From positions 3,095,553-3,159,552 of the forward strand of contig CP058708.1 of assembly GCA_013414765.1 (NCBI GenBank): 64,000 nt of DNA, given 5' to 3'. Position 1 is the stretch's first letter; each line of letters begins with the position of its first letter. This stretch comes from Candidatus Accumulibacter cognatus. GTDB lineage: Bacteria; Pseudomonadota; Gammaproteobacteria; Burkholderiales; Rhodocyclaceae. The notes under the pieces were generated by a model. It did no database searches. It saw only the letters and a program-made list of their open reading frames with translations, and was not told the origin of the DNA. The translations under genes and the position numbers were made by a program. This document shows, one piece after another, positions 46,106 through 56,147 of the stretch.

Positions 46106-49100
46106 ATGGCAAGTGTTCTCCATAATATTATCAACGGTAGCGATGGTGTCGATGACACCTTGTATGACACGGACCTGGACGATGAATTGAATGGTTTCGG
46201 AGGCAATGACTCTCTCATTGGGAGCCTCGGCAACGACACCCTGAATGGCGGCGCGGGAGACGATTATTTTTTCGATTGGGCGGGGACCAATACTTTCGAC
46301 GGGGGCGAGGGCAACGATCATTTTTATCTGTCGACTCTCTTTCCTCCTCCTTTGGGTTGGTCTGGCGATCAACGGGTCACCGGCGGTGCCGGCAGCGATG
46401 ACTTTCGTTTGTCTTACTACCCGTTTCCAGACCCGCTTATGGGCCCGCCTCCTCAAGTCGTCATTACCGATTTCACCGTGGGAATCGGGGGCGATTGGTT
46501 GAGTGTATCTGATTATAGTTATGACTTGGCAGGTTATGGCAACCCGTTTGATCCCGCACTCGGCTTTCTCGCTTTTTCCCAAGTGGGTCCGGATGCCGTA
46601 TTGTTGTTTGATTATGACGGCGCGGCTGGGCCGCAATCCTGGGTGTCCATAGCCACCTTGCAGGGTGTCACGGCGACCGACCTTGTCGAAGACATCAATA
46701 TCGGTTACGCATCGTTCGTTCTCGGCGGCTCTGGTACTGCTCCGGTGGTGCATGCACCTGTGAGCGCCTATATTCTGTCGGGTGTCACGTTCTCCTTTGA
46801 CGGGGCCAATGCCATCAACATTACCGACTTCGACGCGGGCACCAGCCTGGAGCAGGTCGATTTGTCGGTCAGTCACGGCCTGTTGACCCTGGCATCGACC
46901 GAAGGCCTGACTTTCACCGTCGGCGATGGATCGGCGGATACGGCCATGCGCTTCAGCGGCTTGCTCGCCGATATCAACGCGGCGCTCGCCACCGCGACAT
47001 ATTCCCCTGACAGCGGCTACACGGGCGCCGACCATGTCGCCATACAAGCATTCGACGGCACCGCGACAGCCGTTGCAAGCATCACCCTGATGGTCACTTC
47101 TTCCGCAACGATTAGTGGTGACGACAATAACAATACCCTTTTCGGTACCGAGGGTGCGGAGGTCATCTTCGGTCTGGGAGGCTTCGACGTCCTCTACGGC
47201 AACGGTGGCGACGACTACCTCGACGGCGGAGCGGGTTACAACCAGCTCCATGGCGGCGATGGTGACGACGTGCTGGTCACGACCGGCGGGTATGGAGATT
47301 TGTACGGAGAAAGCGGCAACGATACCTTGATTGGTGGTGACTGGGGGTCCAATCTGGATGGCGGCTCCGGCGACGACAGGCTGGTGGGTGGTGAAGGATT
47401 TAACTCTTTTTCCGATTCCGAAGGAGCGAACGTTTTCGTTGGTGGACCCAACGGGAATTATTTTTCGCTCGACGTTTGGAACGCCGATCTGCAGGTGACT
47501 GCCGGTGCTGGCGTCGATACCCTAGGCGTTGCTTATTTTGGGTGGTGGAATCCGTGGACCGCCGTGGTTTCCGGTTTTACCCCCGGTTCTGGCGGCGACC
47601 TCCTGAATTTCAATGATTTCATGGATGATGCCGCGGCCAACGGTTACTACACGGCGGGGAATCCCTTCGGGCTCGGTTACCTGCGGCTGCAGGCAGCGGG
47701 TGACGATACGCTGGTGCAGGGCGATCTGGACGGCGCCAGTGGCAGCTTTTATGACTGGCAAACCCTGTGCATCCTGAAAAATGTGGCGACAACAAGCATT
47801 GTCGATGCCAACATCGATCCCGCCAATTTATATCCGTTGGATGGACACACCGATCCCGGCATCGACTGGACCGGCACCGGGTTTAGCGATTACAAAAATG
47901 GAACCACGCTGGATGACTACCTGCGTGGTGAGAATGGCAATGATTATCTGTACGGTTTTGGCGGCAACGATACCCTGGACGGCGGCGCGGATGCTGATTA
48001 TCTAACCGACGGTCCGGGCGATGACCTGTTGGTCGGAGGACAGGGCGACGATTACCTGTACGCAGAGTCTGGTGATGACGTACTGCAAGGTGGCGACGGC
48101 AACGACAACCTGCATGCCTATTGGGGCAGCAACGTCCTCGACGGGGGGGCCGGCGACGATCTGATTTCGGTGTACTCCCGGGACGGCATGCAGACCGTGA
48201 CCGGCGGCCCGGGCAGCGACACCTTTACCTACCTGGTGGCCTACAACGGCAATTACGCCTCCATCACCGACTTCACTCCCGGTGCTGGTGGCGACATCCT
48301 GGATTTTGATCTATTTTTGAAGTATTACGCTTCGGGGTACGACAAAGGCGATCCCTTTGGGTCGCTGGGCTATCTGCGTTTTCAGGAGTCGGCAGGCGAC
48401 ACCCTGGTACAAGCGGATTACAGTGGCGCAGCCGACGGCGAACAATGGCGTACCGTGGCCGTGTTGCAAGGCGTCCATCCGGCGGCCATCACGACCGAGA
48501 ATGTCCAGGGGGGGTATTACACGCCGGTGCATGCACCGCGGGCCGCCGATTACGGCGTGACGATGGCCGCGGGAGCCGATCATGTCTTCACTGCGGGCGA
48601 GTTCGGCTACTACGACAATCAGGATCATCCGCTCGACCATCTGGTCGTGGTCACCGTCCCCGTACACGGGAACCTGTATCTCGACAGCAACAGCAGCGGC
48701 TCGATGGACCCCGGCGAAGCCGTGCCCCCCGGTACGACGGTGGCCGCCGCCGAGATCGGCCACCTGACGTTCGAGCCGGCCAGCGGGGAATCGGGGGCGC
48801 CTTACGCCAGTTTCGACTTCAAGGTCAATGATGGCGTCGTCGATTCGAGCCAGGCCTACACCCTGACGTTCAATGTCTTCAGCGAGTCGGCCGTGCCCAC
48901 CGGCGACGGCAACGGCGACGGCGTGGCGGACGACACGCAGCCCAACGTCGAATCCTTCCAGGCCGCGGTACAGACGGCGCCGGGCACCCCCGTCGTATGG
49001 GCCACGCTGGCCGCGCCCGGCGGGACGATGATCAGCCATACCACGATTGAACCCGTTCCTGCCGACGCTCCAGTCACCGCGCGCTTGCCCTACGGCATGT

Positions 49101-51004
49101 TCAGCTTCGACCTGGCCGTGCCGGCGCCCGGCATCAGCGAGACCCTGTCGATTTATCTGACCGGCGACTGGCAAATGGTGGGCGACGGCGATTTCAGGGA
49201 CCTGGATACGGGTTCCCAGGTCAACGGTTACTGGAAAAAAGGCGCGGACGGCATTTGGCACAATGTCGCCCGGCTCATTACCACAGACCACGGCAAACTG
49301 CGGATTGACTTCACCCTGACCGACGGCGACCCCAGAACGGACTCGGATGGCGTGGCGAACGGGATCATCGTCGATCCAGGTGCGGCAGGCTTCATGCCCG
49401 CGCCGCAATTGCTCGAACCGCCAGCGGTCTTGCCGGCGGGCAAGGAAGACACGGCGTATACCGTGTCCACCACGCAGTTGCTGGAAGGCTGGAGCGATGC
49501 CGACAGCGAGGTGATCAGCGTGATCGGTTTGAGTGCCGATCATGGTTCGGTCGTCGACCATGGCGACGGCACGTACGACATCGTTCCGGTGGCTGATTAC
49601 AACGGCCCGGTCATCCTCAGTTATCAGGTGAGCGACGGTACGCTGGCGACCGGCGCGACGCTGGGCTTCCAACTGGAGGCAGTGAACGACGCTCCCAGCT
49701 TCACCGCCGGGGCGAATCAGACGGTTCCTTTCGGTAGCGGAGCGCAGACGATCCCCGCCTGGGCAAGCAATCTCCGTGCTGGCCCCACGGACGAGAGCGG
49801 ACAGACCCTGAGTTTTACCGTGCTCAATGACAACGCCGCGCTGTTTGCCGTGCCGCCGGTCATCGACGCCGGAGGCCAGCTCAGCTACACGCCGGCGGCG
49901 GGAGGCAGCGGCAGCGCCACGCTGACGGTGACCCTCCAGGATGATGGCGGCACAGCCAACGGCGGTGACGATCGCTCGAACCCCGCAGTGTTCACGATCA
50001 CGGTCGAGGAGTCGCTGAATACCCCGATCGGCCAGGTCAATGACGGCAACCCGGCCAACAACGCAGTCGCTGAAAACTCGCCCAACGGAACGACGGTAGG
50101 CATCACCGCGACGGCAATCGATGTGGACGCCAGCGATACGGTGAGCTACAGCCTGAGCAATGACGCTGGCGGGCGCTTCACCATCCATCCCGGTAGTGGC
50201 GTGGTGACGGTGTCTGACGGTTCCCAACTCGATTACGAGGCGCAATCCAGCCACACGATTACGGTCTTGGCGACCAGCAGCGACGGCACCTCCAGCCACC
50301 AGAACTTTACCATTGACCTGCTCGACGTGGTCGAACCGACGCAGACGATCAAGATCGGCGACGCGCCGGCGCAACTATTGCGCAGCGCACCCAAGGCCTG
50401 GTTGGATGCTTGGACGAATTCCGCCGTGAGCCTGGCGATTTCTCACAAGGCCAACTATGCCAACGGCGCTGAAGCCTGGTCGGCGGTCACGCTGGATGGC
50501 TTGAACGGCGGTGTGCTGGGTGGCGGCGACCTGTTCGGCGGCGATTTGGGGGTGAGTGGCCAGAGTGCAACGACCAGCGCGACCAAGCAGGAAATCGACG
50601 GCAGCGAAGCTTTGCGGTTTGCGGTTGCACCGGGCGTCCATGCCGGCACGGCGACACTCAAGCTGGCCCGTTTTTATGCGAACGACGACGGTTCAGGCTA
50701 TCGCGAAGCCGGCAGACTACAAGCCTTCAAAGGCGGCGAGCTGGTCGGTGAAATCAGCTTTACTGCGGACAACGCGGCGGGTACCAAGCAAGTGGAACTC
50801 TCGGTGCCTTTCGGTTTTGACACCCTGGTGTTGACCAGTGGTGCCTACGACGGTGATGGCCACTTCGTGGCAGGCGCCTACGCCCAGGCCGACGGCTCCT
50901 ATGGACGCGCGCCGTACAGCAACGCCAGCGGCGCACACGGCAGTGATTTTCTGGTCGACGTGCTGCTGCTGGGTATCGCGCCCTTCGCACTGGAGGAGGT
51001 GTAG
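46106..51004 (+). CDS. Giant RTX/cadherin-like surface or secreted protein
   Basis: 1,632 residues without a Sec signal. Three blocks of Ca2+-binding nonapeptides (GGxGxDxLx) lie near residues 30-70, 335-450 and 600-700; examples are GFGGNDSLIGSLGNDTLNGG and GGDGNDNLHAYWG. Cadherin/Ig-like domains follow, including HDHG-type SADHGSVVDHGDGTYDIVP and NDAPSFTAGANQTVPF. A choice-of-anchor-U-type region contains LPYGMFSFDLAVPAPGISET. A final domain (from about residue 1415) is hydrophobic at the end (FLVDVLLLGIAPF). Type I secretion is likely; no T1SS genes are in the window. GGAGG precedes the ATG. Confidence 0.85.
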   Translation: MASVLHNIINGSDGVDDTLYDTDLDDELNGFGGNDSLIGSLGNDTLNGGAGDDYFFDWAGTNTFDGGEGNDHFYLSTLFPPPLGWSGDQRVTGGAGSDDFRLSYYPFPDPLMGPPPQVVITDFTVGIGGDWLSVSDYSYDLAGYGNPFDPALGFLAFSQVGPDAVLLFDYDGAAGPQSWVSIATLQGVTATDLVEDINIGYASFVLGGSGTAPVVHAPVSAYILSGVTFSFDGANAINITDFDAGTSLEQVDLSVSHGLLTLASTEGLTFTVGDGSADTAMRFSGLLADINAALATATYSPDSGYTGADHVAIQAFDGTATAVASITLMVTSSATISGDDNNNTLFGTEGAEVIFGLGGFDVLYGNGGDDYLDGGAGYNQLHGGDGDDVLVTTGGYGDLYGESGNDTLIGGDWGSNLDGGSGDDRLVGGEGFNSFSDSEGANVFVGGPNGNYFSLDVWNADLQVTAGAGVDTLGVAYFGWWNPWTAVVSGFTPGSGGDLLNFNDFMDDAAANGYYTAGNPFGLGYLRLQAAGDDTLVQGDLDGASGSFYDWQTLCILKNVATTSIVDANIDPANLYPLDGHTDPGIDWTGTGFSDYKNGTTLDDYLRGENGNDYLYGFGGNDTLDGGADADYLTDGPGDDLLVGGQGDDYLYAESGDDVLQGGDGNDNLHAYWGSNVLDGGAGDDLISVYSRDGMQTVTGGPGSDTFTYLVAYNGNYASITDFTPGAGGDILDFDLFLKYYASGYDKGDPFGSLGYLRFQESAGDTLVQADYSGAADGEQWRTVAVLQGVHPAAITTENVQGGYYTPVHAPRAADYGVTMAAGADHVFTAGEFGYYDNQDHPLDHLVVVTVPVHGNLYLDSNSSGSMDPGEAVPPGTTVAAAEIGHLTFEPASGESGAPYASFDFKVNDGVVDSSQAYTLTFNVFSESAVPTGDGNGDGVADDTQPNVESFQAAVQTAPGTPVVWATLAAPGGTMISHTTIEPVPADAPVTARLPYGMFSFDLAVPAPGISETLSIYLTGDWQMVGDGDFRDLDTGSQVNGYWKKGADGIWHNVARLITTDHGKLRIDFTLTDGDPRTDSDGVANGIIVDPGAAGFMPAPQLLEPPAVLPAGKEDTAYTVSTTQLLEGWSDADSEVISVIGLSADHGSVVDHGDGTYDIVPVADYNGPVILSYQVSDGTLATGATLGFQLEAVNDAPSFTAGANQTVPFGSGAQTIPAWASNLRAGPTDESGQTLSFTVLNDNAALFAVPPVIDAGGQLSYTPAAGGSGSATLTVTLQDDGGTANGGDDRSNPAVFTITVEESLNTPIGQVNDGNPANNAVAENSPNGTTVGITATAIDVDASDTVSYSLSNDAGGRFTIHPGSGVVTVSDGSQLDYEAQSSHTITVLATSSDGTSSHQNFTIDLLDVVEPTQTIKIGDAPAQLLRSAPKAWLDAWTNSAVSLAISHKANYANGAEAWSAVTLDGLNGGVLGGGDLFGGDLGVSGQSATTSATKQEIDGSEALRFAVAPGVHAGTATLKLARFYANDDGSGYREAGRLQAFKGGELVGEISFTADNAAGTKQVELSVPFGFDTLVLTSGAYDGDGHFVAGAYAQADGSYGRAPYSNASGAHGSDFLVDVLLLGIAPFALEEV

Positions 51005-51114
51005 TCGCCCGGAATAACGACGCGCATCGAAATCATCACCTCGCGATGCGGTGTGAGTCGGGTGCGCGTCACCCTTACCCCTTTTTGATCAAGAGTGATC
51101 TGGAGCTCATCGAT

Positions 51115-51792
51115 ATGTCCTTCAAGCAAATTTCTTTCAAGACCCCTCTCAGCGCACTGGCCCTGGCCCTCGTCACCAGCACGGCGATGGCCGGCTCGCT
51201 GTTTTCCCAGGCACCGATCGACGGCGGTGATGGCGGGTTTTCCAACGTCTCAGCCGGCGCACAAAACGCCGACGGTTTTACCCTGAGCAATGCGGCCAGT
51301 ATTACCGACCTGCGCTGGTGGGGCAGCTATGACACGGTAGATACGGACAGCTTCCTGATCCGCATCCTGTCGAATTCCGCCGGATCGCCGGGTGCCATCA
51401 AGCAATCGTACACCACCACGGCGCCAGGGGCCGCTACCTCGCTGACGGACATCGCCGGCGCAGTCGTCTATCAATACGATTTCCACTTGCCTTCGGCGCT
51501 CGCTCTGACGGCGGGAAACTATTATCTATCGGTCAGTAACGAAACGACCACTGCCTCCTGGTACTGGCTGTTTGGCGGCGGCGGTGATTCGAAGAGCTGG
51601 AATCGGGCGGCGGACGGTGACCCGTGGGCGCTTGCCGCGAGCGATTTCGCGATTCTGATTGAGGGCGAGATCAGCTCGGTTCCCGGTGCAGTTCCCGAAC
51701 CGGAGACGCTCGCATTGCTGGCCATTGGCTGGGTGGCCATGGGTGCGGGTCGGGCAGCCAGAAAGCGCCGCAGCGGCCGTTCGGCTACCTGA
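51115..51792 (+). CDS. PEP-CTERM sorting-signal protein
   Basis: A 225-residue exported protein: signal peptide LSALALALVTSTAMA, a beta-rich body (LRWWGSYDTVDTDSFLIRIL, NYYLSVSNETTTASWYW) and the PEP-CTERM tail VPEPETLALLAIGWVAMGAG followed by RAARKRR. The tail is cut by exosortase, linking the protein to exopolysaccharide export and floc or biofilm formation. GGAG precedes the ATG by nine bases. It follows the RTX gene in the same direction. Confidence 0.92.
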   Translation: MSFKQISFKTPLSALALALVTSTAMAGSLFSQAPIDGGDGGFSNVSAGAQNADGFTLSNAASITDLRWWGSYDTVDTDSFLIRILSNSAGSPGAIKQSYTTTAPGAATSLTDIAGAVVYQYDFHLPSALALTAGNYYLSVSNETTTASWYWLFGGGGDSKSWNRAADGDPWALAASDFAILIEGEISSVPGAVPEPETLALLAIGWVAMGAGRAARKRRSGRSAT

Positions 51793-51842
51793 GGCTGAGG
51801 AGGGCGGGGCGGGTCTTAGCTCTCACGATTCGACTCGCCCCG

Positions 51843-53090
51843 TCACAGCAGCATCGCCACCACGCTGCCGCAGGAGAGGGTCGCCAGGGTGCCCGAGATC
51901 AGCGTCAGTGGGCCGAGCTGGACGAGTTCTGCGCGACGTTGCGGGGCGATCGCGCACATGCCGCCGAGGAGAATCCCGAGACTGCCGAGATTGGCGAAAC
52001 CACACAGCGCATAGGTCATGATCACCTGGCTGCGGGGCGCGAGCGTATCCGGCGGGAGCTGGGCCAGGTCGATGTAGGCCAGCAGTTCGTTGAGCACCGT
52101 TTTGGTTCCCAGCAGCGAGCCGGCAACGGTGCACTCGCTCCAGGGAATGCCGGCCATCCAGGCCACCGGGGCCATCAGCCAACCCAGAAGACGCTGCAGC
52201 GAGAGCGGGCTGCCATCGACGCCGGGCAACAGGCCGAGCGCCTGATTGGCCAGGCTCACCAGGGCCACCAGCACGATCAGCATCGCGACGATGTTGATCA
52301 ACAGGCTGACGCCCTCGCCGGTCCCGCGGGTCACCGCTTCCATGCTGCTGCTGTCGGTCTGCGGCAGGTCGAGATACCGCCCGGTGGGCGGTCCCTCGGG
52401 CGGCTCCATGATCACCGCAAAAACGATGGCCGCGGGGGCGCTGATGAACGAGGCGGCCAGGATATGGCCCAGCGCATCCGGGACGACCGGACCGAGAATG
52501 CTGGCGTAGAGGGCCATGACCGTGCCCGCGACCCCCGCCATGCCGCCGGTGAGAATGATGAACATCTCGCCGCGACTGACGCTCGCCAGGTAGGGGCGGA
52601 TCAACAGCGGCGCTTCGATCATGCCGACGAAGACGTTGGCCGCAGTGGACATGCCGATCGCCCCGCCGACTCCAAGAGTTTTTTCGAGGACCAGCGAGAA
52701 ACCCCGCACCAGTAGCGGCAGCACCCGCCAATGATAGAGCAGTGCTGACAGCGCGCTCATCACCAGCACCACGGGCAGGGCCTGAAAGGCCAGGACAAAG
52801 CTGGCTCCGGGCGTGGTTTCCGCATAGGGCAGCGATGCTCCGCCCAGGAAACCGAACACCAGTTGAGTTCCTGCGCGGGTCGCCGCGGCAATGGCCAGCA
52901 AGGCGTCGTTGCCGGCCGCGAAAATCTCGCGCACGCCGGGCAGACGAAAGATCAGCAGCGCCAGCGCCAATTGCAGGCCGATGCCGCCGATGACCGTCCG
53001 CCACGGGATCGCGCCGCGCCGGGAGGAGAAGGTCCAGGCCAGGCCGAGCAGCAGGAGATAGCCGACGACTGACTGCAGCAGCGGGTTCAA
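51843..53090 (-). CDS. nupC: NupC-type concentrative nucleoside transporter
   Basis: Proton- or sodium-coupled nucleoside importer of the inner membrane. About 415 residues with the CNT features: GVREIFAAGNDALLAIAAAT, VFVGMIEAPLLIRPYLASVS (pore loop), FIILTGGMAGVAGTVMALY and FANLGSLGILLGGMCAIAPQ. The TTG at 53088-53090 gives the usual N-terminus before SVVGYLLLLGLAWTFS; the frame is open upstream but runs into the neighbouring gene. A truncated copy lies at 44.9-45.5 kb. Confidence 0.88.
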   Translation of the reverse strand: MNPLLQSVVGYLLLLGLAWTFSSRRGAIPWRTVIGGIGLQLALALLIFRLPGVREIFAAGNDALLAIAAATRAGTQLVFGFLGGASLPYAETTPGASFVLAFQALPVVLVMSALSALLYHWRVLPLLVRGFSLVLEKTLGVGGAIGMSTAANVFVGMIEAPLLIRPYLASVSRGEMFIILTGGMAGVAGTVMALYASILGPVVPDALGHILAASFISAPAAIVFAVIMEPPEGPPTGRYLDLPQTDSSSMEAVTRGTGEGVSLLINIVAMLIVLVALVSLANQALGLLPGVDGSPLSLQRLLGWLMAPVAWMAGIPWSECTVAGSLLGTKTVLNELLAYIDLAQLPPDTLAPRSQVIMTYALCGFANLGSLGILLGGMCAIAPQRRAELVQLGPLTLISGTLATLSCGSVVAMLL

Positions 53091-53121
53091 TGCCCCGACC
53101 TCGGGCTGGCGGCCAGGCGGA

Positions 53122-53499
53122 TCACGGGTGGGAGACCGGCTTCCCGGCCTGTTCGAACTCCGGCCGGATCTGGCTTGCACCCCGGTAGCGCGGCTGGATG
53201 TGGGCTTCCGGGGTGGGCGGCACGTCGCGCGGCTGCGCTGGCACGGGCAAGGCCGGCGGATTCGGCGCAAAGCGTTGGCCGTAGTTGCGCTCGTAGCGAT
53301 CCAGGAAGCGCCGTAGCTGTTCGTAGTTCGGGCAGCCCGCGGCAGAAAGACAGCGGCCGTACGAATCGTAAACGATCGACGGCGGGGGCACCGTCCATCC
53401 GAACGGCGACCCGATCAGCAGCTCGCCGCGCAGCATCACGTCGGCAGCGGCAGCCTCGAGCGCCAGCGAGGCGCAAAAAGTAGCGAACAGGGTACGCAT
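53122..53499 (-). CDS. Small secreted protein of unknown function
   Basis: A 125-residue protein with a signal peptide (MRTLFATFCASLALEAAAA), a Cys pair in YGRCLSAAGCPNYEQLRRFL, and a Pro-rich C-terminal half (PNPPALPVPAQPRDVPPTPE). I recognise no family. It lies just upstream of nupC on the same strand, and its last codons are duplicated in the decayed nupC copy. Probably periplasmic. Confidence 0.65.
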   Translation of the reverse strand: MRTLFATFCASLALEAAAADVMLRGELLIGSPFGWTVPPPSIVYDSYGRCLSAAGCPNYEQLRRFLDRYERNYGQRFAPNPPALPVPAQPRDVPPTPEAHIQPRYRGASQIRPEFEQAGKPVSHP

Positions 53500-53642
53500 G
53501 GGTCGCCAGTGTAGCACTTGCCCCTGGGTGTCCACCCTCGATAACTTCGGTAGTACACTTCGTACTTTGCTGCATCGATCCGCCAGACTTGCTCTGGCGT
53601 TTTTGTATTTGGCCAAGGTGGCCTGCCGGAGAAGTCAGCGCA

Positions 53643-55592
53643 ATGAGTTATACCGCAGAATCGATCGCTGTCCTCAAGGGACTGGAGCCGGTGCGCCATC
53701 GCCCCGGCATGTATACGCGGACCGATTGCCCCCTGCACATCCTCCAGGAAGTGATCGACAATGCCGCCGATGAGGCGCTGGGCGGCCATTGCAAGCGCAT
53801 GACGGTGATCCTGCACCGTGATCATTCGGTCACGGTGCAGGACGATGGGCGGGGCATTCCGGTGGAAATGCATCCGCTCGAAAAGGTGCCGACGGTCGAA
53901 GTGGTGTTTACCCGCCTGCACGCCGGCGGCAAGTTCAACAAGGACGATCAGTCTTCGGCGTACCGCTTTTCAGGGGGGTTGCACGGCGTCGGTGTTTCGG
54001 TGACCAATGCCCTGTCGACCCGGCTTGAGGTTGAAGTGATCCGCGACGGCGCGCGCCATCAGATGGCTTTCGCCGGAGGCGAGGTCGTCGAGCCGTTGCG
54101 GCGGGTCGGCGATGCACCGAAAAAGGCCAGCGGCACGCGCGTGCGCGCCTGGCCGGACCCGACCTTCTTCGACTCGCCGATGATCCCGCTGGCTCAGCTC
54201 GAACGCCTGCTGCGCAGCAAGGCACTGCTCCTGCCCGGCCTGCAGGTTGCGCTGAGCGTCGAGGACGGCGGGGCCACCGAGTGGTGCTTTGCCCAGGGTA
54301 TGCTGCAGTATCTGAGCGAGCTGATCGACGGGGAAGTGGTGGCGCCGGTGTTCAGCAGCGAGAAGTACGCGACCAAGGGCGACGAGAACTTCCCGGTCGG
54401 CTCGGGGGCGGCCTGGGCGATCTGCTGGACGGCCGAGGGCAGTCTGGCGCGCGAATCCTACGTCAACCTGATTCCGACAACCGCCGGCGGCACGCATGAG
54501 GCCGGCCTGCGGCAGGCCACCCTCGACGCCATCCGAAGCTTTGCCGAACACCACGCGCTGCTGCCCAAGGGCGTCAAGCTCGCCGCCGAAGACGTCTTCT
54601 CGCGTGCCAGCTTCGTTCTCGCGGTACGCATGCTCGATCCCTCGTTCCAGGGGCAGACCAAGGAACGCCTGAACTCGCGCGATGCGCTCGCACTCGTCGT
54701 ACGCATGGTTCGCGACACTTTCGAGCTGTGGCTCAACGAGCATCCGGAAGCCGCGAAGAAGATCACCGAACTCGCCATCCGGGCGGCGCAGGCGCGCACG
54801 CGGGCCAGCCAGAAGGTCGAGAAGCGCAAGCAGACCGGGGTCGCGATCCTGCCCGGCAAGCTCTCGGATTGTCAGAGCGAGGACACCCGCCGCAACGAAA
54901 TTTTTCTGGTCGAGGGCGACTCTGCCGGTGGCTCGGCGAAATCGGGGCGCGACAAGGAACTGCAGGCGATCCTGCCACTGCGCGGCAAGGTGCTCAATAC
55001 CTGGGAGGTCGAAGCCGGCAGCCTGTTTGCCAACCGTGAAGTGCACGATATTGCGGTGGCGCTCGGCATCGATCCGCATCCGGCGAACGCGCCCGATTCG
55101 GTGCTGCTCAACCTGCGCTACGGCAAGGTGGTGATCATGACCGACGCCGATGTCGACGGCTCGCATATCCGGGTTCTCCTGTGCACGCTCTTCTATCGCC
55201 ATTTTCCGAAGCTGATCGCAAACGGTCATCTCTACTTTGCACAACCGCCGCTGTATCGCCTCGATGTCCCCGGCCAGGGCAAGACGCGCCCGCCGCGCAA
55301 GATCTATGCGCTCGACAACGACGAGCGCGAAGCGGTGATCGACCGCCTGCGACTCGAGGGCATCAAACCGGAGGCGGTGTCGATCTCGCGTTTCAAGGGA
55401 CTCGGCGAAATGAACCCCGAGCAGCTCTGGGAGACGACGATGTCGCCCGACACACGCCGCCTGATGCGCATTCGCATGCCCGGCGCCGAGGCCGCCAGGC
55501 CGGTGATGAACCTGCTGATGGCCAAGGGCGAGTCGGCCGGCCGGCGCGCGTGGATGGAAGAAAACGGTGCCCTGATCGGCGCCGAGGTCTGA
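53643..55592 (+). CDS. parE: DNA topoisomerase IV subunit B (ParE)
   Basis: ATPase subunit of topoisomerase IV, which unlinks daughter chromosomes. The GHKL ATPase domain has EVIDNAADEALGGHCKRM, QDDGRGIPV and YRFSGGLHGVGVSVTNALST. The TOPRIM domain has EIFLVEGDSAGGSAKSGRDK and IMTDADVDGSHIRVLL. The C-terminal signature is RFKGLGEMNPEQLWETTM. 649 residues, typical of the shorter proteobacterial ParE. parC is not next to it; the restriction-modification island follows instead. Confidence 0.96.
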   Translation: MSYTAESIAVLKGLEPVRHRPGMYTRTDCPLHILQEVIDNAADEALGGHCKRMTVILHRDHSVTVQDDGRGIPVEMHPLEKVPTVEVVFTRLHAGGKFNKDDQSSAYRFSGGLHGVGVSVTNALSTRLEVEVIRDGARHQMAFAGGEVVEPLRRVGDAPKKASGTRVRAWPDPTFFDSPMIPLAQLERLLRSKALLLPGLQVALSVEDGGATEWCFAQGMLQYLSELIDGEVVAPVFSSEKYATKGDENFPVGSGAAWAICWTAEGSLARESYVNLIPTTAGGTHEAGLRQATLDAIRSFAEHHALLPKGVKLAAEDVFSRASFVLAVRMLDPSFQGQTKERLNSRDALALVVRMVRDTFELWLNEHPEAAKKITELAIRAAQARTRASQKVEKRKQTGVAILPGKLSDCQSEDTRRNEIFLVEGDSAGGSAKSGRDKELQAILPLRGKVLNTWEVEAGSLFANREVHDIAVALGIDPHPANAPDSVLLNLRYGKVVIMTDADVDGSHIRVLLCTLFYRHFPKLIANGHLYFAQPPLYRLDVPGQGKTRPPRKIYALDNDEREAVIDRLRLEGIKPEAVSISRFKGLGEMNPEQLWETTMSPDTRRLMRIRMPGAEAARPVMNLLMAKGESAGRRAWMEENGALIGAEV

Positions 55593-55815
55593 AGGTGAGT
55601 TTCCTCCCACCCGCCCAGGGTGCGCGGTGGCCTAATAGTCATGGCTGTTGCAGGCATCCCTGGTCATCAAAGCCATGACCATTTCCCTCCTCATGGATGA
55701 ATACGAAAGAGTGAAGAGTGTGGAATCCGTTAGGATTTATCGGACAGGCGAATTCAGAATTCGGCAAAGACGACCGGGATCATTGCCACGCGAACGCCAG
55801 TTTCCGACTGCTACC

Positions 55816-55837
55816 TATAGTCTGTCGCCTTATAGTC
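55816..55837. promoter_or_regulatory. Controller-protein operator (C-box)
   Basis: Two TATAGTC units (55816-55822 and 55831-55837) are separated by eight bases, the same unit and spacing as in the known C.Esp1396I operator. They lie 44 bp before the controller gene. A C protein would bind here cooperatively, first activating and then repressing its own gene and the endonuclease gene, delaying restriction until DNA is methylated. Confidence 0.75.
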
Positions 55838-55880
55838 GTCATTTGCGGACAATCTCGGCCTGATCAGTGAGGGCTTGAGC

Positions 55881-56147
55881 ATGGTCAGAAAATCGAGCGA
55901 CTCTCTCCGCACGGTATTAGCTGAGAACATCAAGACTTTTCGTAGAGAAAAGGGTTTTTCCCAAGAAGAACTCGCCGAGCGATGCGGCTTGCACCGCACC
56001 TACATCGGCTCAGTTGAACGTCACGAAAGAAATGTCACACTCAGCACGCTTGAGGTTCTGGCCTCAACTTTGGGTGTGACCGTTCCCGAATTGCTCACCG
56101 AGCGCGAAAGCCCATCGAATAACGAACAGATGGGAAAACTTGAGTGA
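55881..56147 (+). CDS. Restriction-modification controller protein (C protein)
   Basis: An 88-residue XRE-type HTH protein: LAENIKTFRREKGFSQEELA, CGLHRTYIGSVERHERNVTL, STLEVLASTLGV, closely like C.SmaI/C.PvuII-type controllers. GAGGG lies before the ATG. Its TGA overlaps the GTG of the endonuclease gene, so both depend on the C-box promoter. Confidence 0.92.
   Translation: MVRKSSDSLRTVLAENIKTFRREKGFSQEELAERCGLHRTYIGSVERHERNVTLSTLEVLASTLGVTVPELLTERESPSNNEQMGKLE

Noticed and set aside
48311-50374. 687-codon minus-strand frame inside the RTX gene
   Set aside because: The opposite strand encodes a continuous repeat protein; this frame is Arg/His-rich with no homology visible.
53970-55610. 546-codon minus-strand frame opposite parE
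   Set aside because: Shadow of a well-conserved parE; no motif.
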